From: Nocardia anocheti
GTDB lineage: Bacteria > Actinomycetota > Actinomycetes > Mycobacteriales > Mycobacteriaceae
Reading direction: 5' to 3'
Assembly: GCF_029675105.1 (NCBI RefSeq)
Contig: NZ_JAQQFV010000003.1
Location: forward strand, 1 to 64,000
Length of the DNA: 64,000 bases
This document shows, one piece after another, positions 9,141 through 16,079 of the stretch. Below the pieces are notes generated by a model. The model did not search any database. It was not told the origin of the DNA and saw only the letters and a list, made by a program, of their open reading frames with translations. The position numbers were made by a program, and so were the translations under genes. Within the stretch, counting starts at the first letter, position 1, and the number at the start of each line of letters is the position of its first letter.

Positions 9141-10505
9141 TCAGACCGTCGTGTTCTCCAGGTCGAGCAGGGCTTGGTCGAGACCGGTGAGCAGCTGTTG
9201 GAGGCGGGGGACGGTGCGGCGGCAGCCGACGATGCCGAAGTGCATGGCGCCGCCGGAGCTGACGGTGGTGATGTTGACCGCTTGGCCGTCGAGCGGGATG
9301 GAGGCTGGATAGACCGCCTCCAGCCGTAAACCGTTCCAGTACCTCGGTTCCTCGGCACCGGGCACGTTCGAGATGACGATATTGAACGGTGGCGCGGAGC
9401 GGGGGAGCGGGATCGGCAGGGCGGGCAGCGCCAGACCCGCGACATTGACCGCCGAGACCCCGAGCATCTGCAGCGATGTCAGCTTCGCCATGCCTGCCTT
9501 GGCCCGGGTCATCGCCGCGCGGATGCGGGCGAGCCGCTCGGCGGGATCGGCGCTGTCGGTGGCCAGATCGCACAGTGCGGCACCCACCGAATTCCCCGCC
9601 TCGGTGGTGCTCTCGCCCGCGGCACGCAGCGAGACCGGCACCATCGCGATCAGCGGTTCGTCGGGCAACGCGTCGGCGGCGGTGAGATAGGCGCGCAGCG
9701 CGCCCGCGCACATGGCCAGCACCACGTCGTTGAGCGTGGCGCCGGTGCGTGTGGCGACCGCGCGCAGCCGCTCGAGCGGCCACGACTGCGCGGCGAACCG
9801 GCGTGCCCCGGTGATCGGCACATTGAACATCGTGTCCGGGGCCTGGAAGGGCCGGGGCTGCGGATAGTCGCGGGCCAGCTCGTAGGCGCCGGTCACCGCC
9901 TGCGGGACGCTCGCGCCGATCCGGCGTGCCGTCCGTCCCAGCTCGAGCGACCTGGTCAGCAGTGACGGCGGACCGGGCGCCGGGCGTCGTACGCGGTACC
10001 AGGGCGGCACACAGCCTCGGTCGTCAGCCTCCGAGGCCAGCGCCCGCTGCCAGGTGCGGACGGTGCTGATCCCGTCCATCAACGCGTGATGGGTCTTCAC
10101 GTAGAGGGCGATGCGACCGTCGGCCAGCCCGTCGATGACGTAGGCCTCCCAGAGAGGCCGGTGCCGGTCCAGCAGCGCGCCGTGCAGCATCGAGACCAGT
10201 TCGAGCAGTTCGCGCACCCGTCCCGGCGCGGGCAGCGACAGCAGCCGGACGTGGTAGTCGATGTCGACGTCGTCGTCGGTGTCCCATTGCAGCGCCGAGA
10301 AGCCCGCCAGCAGGCGTCCCGGTCGACGGCGGAAAGTCGCCGACAGCTCGTCGCCCCCGGCGGTCAGGTCCTCGTAGAGCCGCCGCGCCGCACCGCCGGG
10401 ATCTCGTTCCGGGGCGCTGAACAGCGACAGCCCGCCGACATGCATGGGATGTTCGCGCGATTCCATCAGCAGGAACATCGAATCCATCGGTGACATCAAT
10501 CCCAT
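9141..10505 (-). CDS. Wax ester synthase/diacylglycerol acyltransferase (WS/DGAT)
   Basis: A 454-residue bifunctional acyltransferase that esterifies acyl-CoA to fatty alcohols or diacylglycerol, making storage lipid at the membrane. The active-site motif HHALMDG is at residues 139-145, with the family PLWE motif at 117-120 and the N-terminal MSPMDSMFLLMESREHPMH. The ATG at 10505 starts the family N-terminus; an in-frame upstream ATG would add 12 unrelated residues. It is the only full WS/DGAT here; the gene at 61156-62352 is a distant relative. It stands alone, divergent from the stress island. Confidence 0.92.
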   Translation of the reverse strand: MGLMSPMDSMFLLMESREHPMHVGGLSLFSAPERDPGGAARRLYEDLTAGGDELSATFRRRPGRLLAGFSALQWDTDDDVDIDYHVRLLSLPAPGRVRELLELVSMLHGALLDRHRPLWEAYVIDGLADGRIALYVKTHHALMDGISTVRTWQRALASEADDRGCVPPWYRVRRPAPGPPSLLTRSLELGRTARRIGASVPQAVTGAYELARDYPQPRPFQAPDTMFNVPITGARRFAAQSWPLERLRAVATRTGATLNDVVLAMCAGALRAYLTAADALPDEPLIAMVPVSLRAAGESTTEAGNSVGAALCDLATDSADPAERLARIRAAMTRAKAGMAKLTSLQMLGVSAVNVAGLALPALPIPLPRSAPPFNIVISNVPGAEEPRYWNGLRLEAVYPASIPLDGQAVNITTVSSGGAMHFGIVGCRRTVPRLQQLLTGLDQALLDLENTTV

Positions 10506-10561
10506 GGCGGCGCCTTTCGGTTCGGTGCTCCTCCCCGACACCCTAGGCCGTACCGCGCGCT

Positions 10562-10585
10562 GTTTGCCCCGCTGTGGCGGGGTAT
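10562..10585 (+). promoter_or_regulatory. SigB/SigF-type promoter
   Basis: GTTT (10562-10565), 14 bases, then GGGTAT (10580-10585) is an exact match to the general-stress sigma consensus GTTT-N14-16-GGGTAT. It ends 9 bases before the ATG of the FAD/Rieske gene, so the transcript would be almost leaderless. Confidence 0.7.
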
Positions 10586-10594
10586 GCGACGGGC

Positions 10595-12082
10595 ATGACC
10601 TCGTATTGGTGCACCGATGCCGAGCTGCCCAGCCGCTTGCCGTTGACCGGCGATCTCTCGGTCGACACCGTGGTGGTGGGCGCCGGGCTCGTCGGGTTGA
10701 CGACCGCGCTGCTGCTCGCCGAGCAGGGCCGGGAGGTGGCTGTGCTCGAGGCGCGGCAGGTCGGCGCGGTGACGACGGGGGCGTCGAGCGCGAAGATCAC
10801 GATGCTGCAGGGCACCCGCGCGCAGGCGATCGCGCGGCGGCACGGCATCGCGGTGCTGTCGCGCTATATCGACGCCAACCGCGCCGGATTCGACTGGCTG
10901 CTCGACTTCTGCGACGCCCACGAGATCCCCGCCCAGCGCGTCCCCTCGATCACCTACGCGCAGGACCCCGCCGAAGCCGACGCGGTGCGCGCCGAATACG
11001 AGGCCACCCGCGCGGCGGGCCTGCCGACCCAGTTCGTCGACGAGCTCGACGCGCCGTTCCCCACGCACGGCGGCGTGCGCCTGCGCGAACAGGCCCAGGT
11101 CGATCCGGTCGCCGTGCTGGCCGCGCTGGCGGCCGACGTGGAGGCCCACGGCGTCCCGATCTTCGAATCGACCCGCGCCCAACACCTTCGGCGACACGGC
11201 GATCGCTGGGTGATCGGCACCGAGCAGGGCGATGTGTCGGCGGCACGGGTGATCGTGGCGACCGGATCGCCGATCTTCGACCGCAAGGGGCTGGCCGCGC
11301 GGCTGATCGCGCAGCGGTCCTACCTGGCGGCCTTCGAGACCGCGGGCCCGGTGCCGGAGGAGATGTTCCTCAGCGCGGGTTCACCGACGCGGTCGGTGCG
11401 CTGGGCTCCCGCCGAGAACGGCACGGTCCTGCTGGTCGGCGGGAGCGGTCACGAGGTGGGCCGGGCGGATTCGGAGGCGGTGCACGTGGCCGAGCTGCTC
11501 AACTGGGCGAGCCGGTGGTTCCCCGAAGCGCGACTGCTCGACCGCTGGTCGGCCCAGGACTACCACCCGATCGGCGAGCTGCCGTATGTCGGTTCGGTGC
11601 AGCCGGGTGCCGAGAACGTCCGGTGCGCGACCGGTTTCGCGAAGTGGGGGATGACCAATGGTGTCGCGGCGGCCCTCGTGCTGGCCGGGCGGATCGGCGG
11701 CGAGTCACCGCAGTGGGCCGATGTCTACGACACCTGGCGGACCGGCGCGGTGCGCACGCTGCTGGCGGGCGCGCAGGCGAATGCCGCGGTGGCACGGCAT
11801 CTGTCGACCGGGTGGCTCACCGCCTTCGGCACGGGCGACGGCTTCGCACCGCGCGAAGGCGAGGGCCGGGTGGAACGGCACGGACTGCAGCCGACCGCAC
11901 GATGCACTGTCGACGGGGTGAGCGAGTCGGTCTCGGCCGTGTGCACCCACCTGCGCGGCATCGTGAACTGGAACGACGCCGAGAAGACCTGGGACTGCCC
12001 GCTGCACGGCTCGCGCTTCGCTCCCGACGGCACCGTTCTCGAAGGCCCGGCCACCGCGCCCCTGCCCCGCCGCGCCACCTGA
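10595..12082 (+). CDS. FAD-dependent oxidoreductase with C-terminal Rieske domain
   Basis: A 495-residue fusion. Residues about 1-390 form a DAO-type FAD oxidoreductase (GAGLVG at 29-34). The C-terminus carries a Rieske [2Fe-2S] site with Cys450-x-His452 in CTHL and Cys468-x2-His471 in CPLHGS. Such fusions are widespread in actinobacteria and Bacillus and have no firmly assigned substrate; electron transfer from the Fe-S centre to flavin is the natural inference. The start is set by the ATG directly after a perfect SigF-type promoter. It heads a run of stress-related genes. Confidence 0.87.
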   Translation: MTSYWCTDAELPSRLPLTGDLSVDTVVVGAGLVGLTTALLLAEQGREVAVLEARQVGAVTTGASSAKITMLQGTRAQAIARRHGIAVLSRYIDANRAGFDWLLDFCDAHEIPAQRVPSITYAQDPAEADAVRAEYEATRAAGLPTQFVDELDAPFPTHGGVRLREQAQVDPVAVLAALAADVEAHGVPIFESTRAQHLRRHGDRWVIGTEQGDVSAARVIVATGSPIFDRKGLAARLIAQRSYLAAFETAGPVPEEMFLSAGSPTRSVRWAPAENGTVLLVGGSGHEVGRADSEAVHVAELLNWASRWFPEARLLDRWSAQDYHPIGELPYVGSVQPGAENVRCATGFAKWGMTNGVAAALVLAGRIGGESPQWADVYDTWRTGAVRTLLAGAQANAAVARHLSTGWLTAFGTGDGFAPREGEGRVERHGLQPTARCTVDGVSESVSAVCTHLRGIVNWNDAEKTWDCPLHGSRFAPDGTVLEGPATAPLPRRAT

Positions 12083-12084
12083 CT

Positions 12085-12108
12085 GTTTGATCTTGCCTCG
12101 GTGGGGAA
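12085..12108 (+). promoter_or_regulatory. SigB/SigF-like promoter
   Basis: GTTT (12085-12088), 14 bases, then GGGGAA (12103-12108), a variant -10. The same GTTTG...GGGGAA form and spacing recurs at 13603-13626. It lies 31 bases before the ATG at 12140. Confidence 0.5.
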
Positions 12109-12139
12109 GTCGGCGTTCGGGGGATACCGAGGAGGCACC

Positions 12140-12817
12140 ATGCAGTTTCCGACCACGTTCGGTCTACCGGCGGAGTTCGGCGATGCCGGGGTGGGTGCGG
12201 CGACCGTCGTGCACGATCACGAGCTGATCGGGCGCCTGGAGGACCCCGCGCTGCGCAAACTGTGCACGTGCGCGGCCGGATTGTCGCCTCAGGCGCAGTG
12301 GCGGCTGGCCGCGGTCGCCGAGGCACTGCGCCGCACCGAGCAGACGGCCGAACTGTTTCGGCTGCCCCTCACGAGGTACCGCGACGATGTGGGCGTCGAA
12401 CGGCGCCCCGACACGGTCGAGGAGGAATTCATGGTTACCCGCGACATCATCGCCCAGCTGCGGCAGGACATCACCACCGCCGCCGATACCGGTGACGACG
12501 CCGCCGTCGAACGCCTGCGCGGCGAACTGTCCGCCGCGCTCGGCGAGGACGACAGCGAGGAATCCGGCACGCGGACCGGCACCAAGGACAAGGAATACAA
12601 CCTCATCTGGTTCGTCGAGAACTGCCTGAGCAATGTCCTACGCATGCAGGAATACGCCCAGGACGCCGAGCGCGCCGGAGACAGCGAACTCGCCGAGTTC
12701 TTCCGCCGCGCCGAGCACGAGAGCCGCAAGGGCGCCGAACAGGGCAAGGCCCTGCTCGGCCGCCGCTTGGTCGGCGACCTGGGCAATACCACCCCGCAGC
12801 CGCCGACCAATCCCTGA
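12140..12817 (+). CDS. Helical hypothetical protein, probable stress protein
   Basis: A 225-residue soluble protein I do not recognise. Residues about 100-150 are acidic and helical. The C-terminal part (about 155-213), beginning EYNLIWFVENCLSNVLRMQ, looks like amphipathic helices reminiscent of ferritin-like or DinB-like bundles, but no metal-ligand set is evident. The ATG at 12140 is chosen because GGAGG lies 5 bases upstream. A SigF-like promoter precedes it and the flanking genes are stress-related. It converges on the SRPBCC gene with 3 bases between stops. Confidence 0.75.
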   Translation: MQFPTTFGLPAEFGDAGVGAATVVHDHELIGRLEDPALRKLCTCAAGLSPQAQWRLAAVAEALRRTEQTAELFRLPLTRYRDDVGVERRPDTVEEEFMVTRDIIAQLRQDITTAADTGDDAAVERLRGELSAALGEDDSEESGTRTGTKDKEYNLIWFVENCLSNVLRMQEYAQDAERAGDSELAEFFRRAEHESRKGAEQGKALLGRRLVGDLGNTTPQPPTNP

Positions 12818-12820
12818 TAG

Positions 12821-13267
12821 TTAGTGGCGCAGATAGCCGCCGACGGCGAGATCCGCCAGCCGGGACAGTGATTCCCGGTTGCGCGGTGTCAACAGCATCG
12901 TCTCCAGCGGGTCGGGGAGCAGTGTGCCGGGGCCGCGCACGGCCCACTCGTTCATGATCACCTCGCACGTGGCGGGGCCGGTCGCACGCACGTCCAGTCG
13001 CACGATCGCCGCGCCCAGCGGCCACAATCGCGCGTCGAGTTCGAGGCTGTGCGGCCGGTCTAGGGCGCGGACCGAGGTCGAATCCTGGATCGTCAGCGGC
13101 CACGGGCCCACGCTGTGCCGGATCTTCGACCCCACCTCGGGCCAGTCCGCGTCGACATCGCGAATGTGCGAGGCACCGACCACCCAGCTCGCATACGACC
13201 AGCCGTCGGCGAGGACGGCGAAGACCTCCTCCGCCGCCACGGGAATCTCCTTGCTCACCTCTGCCAT
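12821..13267 (-). CDS. SRPBCC-family protein
   Basis: A 148-residue START/Bet v1-like protein (polyketide cyclase-type SRPBCC). It opens AEVSKEIPVAAEEVFAVLAD, the usual first strand and helix lining a hydrophobic pocket, then WSYASWVVGASHIRDVD. These small proteins bind lipids or other hydrophobic ligands; the ligand is unknown. AAGGAGGT lies 7 bases before the ATG at 13267. It follows the metallothionein-like gene by 19 bases on the same strand, so the two are probably one transcript. Confidence 0.83.
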   Translation of the reverse strand: MAEVSKEIPVAAEEVFAVLADGWSYASWVVGASHIRDVDADWPEVGSKIRHSVGPWPLTIQDSTSVRALDRPHSLELDARLWPLGAAIVRLDVRATGPATCEVIMNEWAVRGPGTLLPDPLETMLLTPRNRESLSRLADLAVGGYLRH

Positions 13268-13286
13268 CGAGCCCACCTCCTTGCGT

Positions 13287-13520
13287 TCACGCGCTGTCGA
13301 CGAGGGCGTCCTGGCCCGCGCGACGGGCGCAGTTGGCACAGCAGTACACGGATTCGTCGGCCTCCAGGCCGTGCCCGAGTACCCGGCAGCCGCAGTGCGC
13401 GCAGCTGGGTGCCAGTTTCGAGGCGGCGCATTCGATGCTGTCGAAGGTCCAGTTGTCGCCCTCGCGGCTCACGGTGAAGGCGCGGGCGTAGTCGTTGCCG
13501 CAGGTGTCGCAGACGGCCAT
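13287..13520 (-). CDS. Metallothionein-like cysteine-rich small protein
   Basis: A 77-residue protein rich in cysteines: CDTC at residues 4-7, Cys30, CAHCGC at 39-44, then YCCANC near 58-63. The arrangement resembles prokaryotic metallothionein/zinc-ribbon proteins with a conserved GHGLEADESVYCC segment. It probably binds zinc or another soft metal and could buffer metal during stress. It is first in an apparent two-gene unit with the SRPBCC gene, behind a SigF-like promoter. A purely structural zinc ribbon is the alternative. Confidence 0.72.
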   Translation of the reverse strand: MAVCDTCGNDYARAFTVSREGDNWTFDSIECAASKLAPSCAHCGCRVLGHGLEADESVYCCANCARRAGQDALVDSA

Positions 13521-13563
13521 GGTGGATCACCTCTCCTCGGTCGATCGGATGGTCACGACGCGC

Positions 13564-13588
13564 TTACCCCCTCCCGCGTCCCGGAATC
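13564..13588 (-). promoter_or_regulatory. SigB/SigF-like promoter (minus strand)
   Basis: Read on the minus strand: CGGATT, 15 bases, GGGTAAGCG. The same outer sequences and spacing occur before rsbW at 56261-56285. It points at the metallothionein-like/SRPBCC pair. Confidence 0.5.
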
Positions 13589-13602
13589 CGCGGCCCCGCG
13601 CC

Positions 13603-13626
13603 GTTTGTCACCCGGACTTCGGGGAA
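13603..13626 (+). promoter_or_regulatory. SigB/SigF-like promoter
   Basis: GTTT (13603-13606), 14 bases, GGGGAA (13621-13626), the same variant as at 12085-12108. It lies 36 bases before the ATG of the DUF5709-like gene, back to back with the minus-strand promoter at 13564-13588. Confidence 0.5.
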
Positions 13627-13662
13627 ATGCGCCCGGTGAGATCGATCAGGAAGGAGCAGTCG

Positions 13663-14034
13663 ATGACCGAACCCGACGCGACCGATCCGGCGGGCCTGGA
13701 CCGGAGCGAGGAAACCGACGAGGACCAGCTGCGCGAGGACCCGCTCGAAGCGGGCATGGACCCGCCCGAGCACTGGACCGGTGCCACCAAATATGGCATG
13801 ACCCCGTGGGAGGAATCCCACCCCCGCAAACTCGACGAACGCCTCGCCGAGGAGCAACCCGACGTCGTCCCCGGCTCGGCACCCCAGGCCGCCGGTCAGG
13901 CGTCCACGGACCTCGACACCGAGGGCAACGAACCCGCACCGACCCGCGACTACGAGGAAGAACTCGGCATCTCCGCCGATGTGGCAGGCGGTTCCGTCCC
14001 CGCCGACATCCGCACCCCGGAACCACCGGAGTAA
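13663..14034 (+). CDS. DUF5709-like acidic protein
   Basis: A 123-residue, strongly acidic, probably disordered protein. The segment EAGMDPPEHWTGATKYGMT followed by LDERLAEEQPD matches my recollection of actinobacterial DUF5709 proteins. Function is unknown; family members are often found in stress regulons. AAGGAG precedes the ATG by 6-7 bases, deciding the start over longer in-frame options. The topoisomerase gene begins 10 bases after its stop, so the two are likely co-transcribed from the SigF-like promoter upstream. Confidence 0.72.
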   Translation: MTEPDATDPAGLDRSEETDEDQLREDPLEAGMDPPEHWTGATKYGMTPWEESHPRKLDERLAEEQPDVVPGSAPQAAGQASTDLDTEGNEPAPTRDYEEELGISADVAGGSVPADIRTPEPPE

Positions 14035-14044
14035 CGGACGGACG

Positions 14045-15058
14045 GTGCGACTACGGCACAGTGCCCCCGACGGCCCCGGCATCCACCGCAGGATCCGGGG
14101 CCGCGGATTCTCCTATACCGACGACGCGGGCGTGCGTATCTCCGACGACGACGTGCTCGCGCGCATCACGGCCCTGGCGATCCCGCCCGCCTGGCGCGAG
14201 GTGTGGATCTGTCCGCACGCCAACGGCCATCTCCAGGCAGTCGGCACCGACGCGGCGGGCCGTCGCCAGTACCTCTACCACGACCAGTGGCGACGCGACC
14301 GCGACGAGGAGAAGTTCGACCGCGTCCTCCGCTTCGCGACTCGGCTGCCACGCCTGCGCGAACAGGTCGACGCCGACCTCGGCCGATCCGGGCTCGTGCG
14401 ACACCGGGTGGAAGCGGTGTCGATCGGGCTGATCGATCAAGGGGTTTTCCGCGTCGGCGGCGAGGAATACGCGGAGGAGAACGGTACGCGCGGCATCGCC
14501 ACCCTGCTGCGTGACCAGGTCCGCGTGCACGGCGACGACATGGTCTTCGACTACGTCGCCAAAGGGAGCGCGCGACGCCAGGTGGAGATCCACGATCCCG
14601 CACTCGCCCGCGCGGTCCGCTCACTGCGCCGCGTCCGGGCGGATTCCTCGCGTCTGCTGGTCTACCGGGAGGACGGCGGCTACCGCGAACTGCACGCCGA
14701 CGACATCAACGCCCGGTTCCGCGACCTCGCCGGAATGGAATGCAGCGCCAAGGATCTGCGCACCTGGCAGGCCACCGTGCACGCGGCCGAGGCTCTCGCC
14801 CGTGTCGACCGGCCCACCGGCGATCGGGCGCGTCGGCGGGTCGAGCGGGAAGTGATCGCCGAGGTCGCCGAGACCCTGGGCAACACCTCGGCGGTCGCCC
14901 GCGATTCCTATATCGACCCGCGCGTGCTGCGCGCCTTCGACGCCGACAGCACCATCGCCGCCGCCCTCACTCGCGCCGAACGGCGGCGCTCCCGGGACGA
15001 GCGCAGACGGATCGTGGATCGCGCGGTCATCCGGCTGGTGCGGCGTGCTCCGGGTTGA
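14045..15058 (+). CDS. DNA topoisomerase IB (poxvirus type)
   Basis: A 337-residue type IB topoisomerase, close to the length of poxvirus and bacterial members. It relaxes both positive and negative supercoils through a 3'-phosphotyrosyl intermediate. The catalytic tyrosine is probably Tyr289 in ARDSYIDPRV, the usual C-terminal motif. The N-terminal GPGIHRRIRGRGFSY and IPPAWREVWICPHANGH are family hallmarks. Start is GTG 14045, placed just after the previous stop. Bacterial TopIB occurs in some stress-tolerant actinobacteria; coupling to a SigF-like promoter fits a DNA-protection role, which is inference. Confidence 0.92.
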   Translation: MRLRHSAPDGPGIHRRIRGRGFSYTDDAGVRISDDDVLARITALAIPPAWREVWICPHANGHLQAVGTDAAGRRQYLYHDQWRRDRDEEKFDRVLRFATRLPRLREQVDADLGRSGLVRHRVEAVSIGLIDQGVFRVGGEEYAEENGTRGIATLLRDQVRVHGDDMVFDYVAKGSARRQVEIHDPALARAVRSLRRVRADSSRLLVYREDGGYRELHADDINARFRDLAGMECSAKDLRTWQATVHAAEALARVDRPTGDRARRRVEREVIAEVAETLGNTSAVARDSYIDPRVLRAFDADSTIAAALTRAERRRSRDERRRIVDRAVIRLVRRAPG

Positions 15059-15083
15059 CGGCACTGCCAGCGATCGGCTCATC

Positions 15084-15108
15084 GTTTCGACCGGGCCGAG
15101 GCGGGCAT
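15084..15108 (+). promoter_or_regulatory. SigB/SigF-like promoter
   Basis: GTTT (15084-15087), 15 bases, GGGCAT (15103-15108). One mismatch to the GGGTAT -10. It precedes the ATG of the iron-permease-family gene by 44 bases. Confidence 0.5.
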
Positions 15109-15152
15109 TACCCGCGACAGAAGGGTTGTTGCGCGGAAAGGTAGGCGTCGTC

Positions 15153-15566
15153 ATGCCCGACATCGAGGAGCACGGGGCGGAGATGCCGTCCGAGGTCACG
15201 TCCCGGGTGCCGCTGTTCGACCGGTTCGCCTCGGTGGCGAGCACTTTCGCCTCCAAGGCGTGGTTCTTCGCGGCCTGTCTGGCGCTGGTGCTGGTGTGGG
15301 CGCCGTCGGTGTTCGTCTTCCCGAGCGTCGACACCTGGCAACTGGTGATCAACACGGCGACGACGATCGTCACGTTCCTGTTGGTCGCCCTGCTACAGAA
15401 CACCCAGGCCCGCTCCGACGACGCGATCCAACAGAAGCTCAACGCCATCGCCGAAGGACTCGACGGCCTGCTGACCGAACTCGCCACCGACTATCCGGGC
15501 CTCAAACACGAGCGCACCGAACTCGCGGACGCGATCGGTCTCGAGGACCGCGAGAGTAGTCAGTGA
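15153..15566 (+). CDS. Low-affinity iron permease family protein
   Basis: A 137-residue membrane protein with two hydrophobic segments (about 31-50 and 62-82), then a helical tail with NTQARSDDAIQQKLNAI. This layout, including VINTATTIVTFLLVALLQNTQ, is typical of the small bacterial proteins grouped with fungal Fet4 low-affinity iron permease. Whether the short bacterial forms transport iron is unproven. It sits behind a SigF-like promoter and converges on the DoxX gene with 13 bases between stops. Confidence 0.82.
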   Translation: MPDIEEHGAEMPSEVTSRVPLFDRFASVASTFASKAWFFAACLALVLVWAPSVFVFPSVDTWQLVINTATTIVTFLLVALLQNTQARSDDAIQQKLNAIAEGLDGLLTELATDYPGLKHERTELADAIGLEDRESSQ

Positions 15567-15579
15567 CCGCGCCTCCCGG

Positions 15580-15957
15580 TCAGAAGGCGTGCGCGCCGAA
15601 ACGTCCCCAGGCGACCATCGCCGCCATGATGACGAAGACCACCAGGGGAAACACGTTCGGGACCTCGCCGCGGCGCAGGTGGGTGATGATCGCGCCGATC
15701 GCGACCAGCCCCAAGCCGACCGCGGCCAGCGGGACGAGCACGGGTGCGATACCGAACAGGCCCGGCAGGATGATGCCCACCGCACCGGCGACCTCGAGCG
15801 CGCCGATGGTCTTGACCATCCCCGGTGAGAAGTCCTTCGCCCAGCCCATTCGCGGGTCGGCCACGAGTTTCTCGTACGGCGTGACCAGCTTCATCACCCC
15901 CGCTGGCAGGAATACCGCGGCGAGCAGGCCTGCCAGGATCCACAGCAGCACGGACAT
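15580..15957 (-). CDS. DoxX-family membrane protein
   Basis: A 125-residue protein with four predicted transmembrane segments (VLLWILAGLLAAVFLPAG at the start, then three more from about residue 45). It has the typical DoxX motifs KLVTP and ALEVAGAVGIILPGL. Mycobacterial DoxX works with SodA and SseA in a membrane oxidoreductase complex that protects against oxidative stress, but many family members are uncharacterised. The ATG at 15957 starts the first membrane segment. No sod or sulfurtransferase gene lies beside it. Confidence 0.85.
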   Translation of the reverse strand: MSVLLWILAGLLAAVFLPAGVMKLVTPYEKLVADPRMGWAKDFSPGMVKTIGALEVAGAVGIILPGLFGIAPVLVPLAAVGLGLVAIGAIITHLRRGEVPNVFPLVVFVIMAAMVAWGRFGAHAF

Positions 15958-16079
15958 GTCGAACACCCCTTCGGAAGTGGGATGGTGCGTCTGACCCGAT
16001 TTTACGGCCGACGGGCGCCATCGACCGGAAGGTTTCCCCTGCGCGGGAATGTCGGTGGGTACCGGTAGCGTCCCGTGTC

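Noticed and set aside
16033..16060. GTTT followed by GGGTAC before the ligase gene, considered as a SigF promoter
   Set aside because: The spacing is about 21 bases, beyond the 14-16 of all other sites here.
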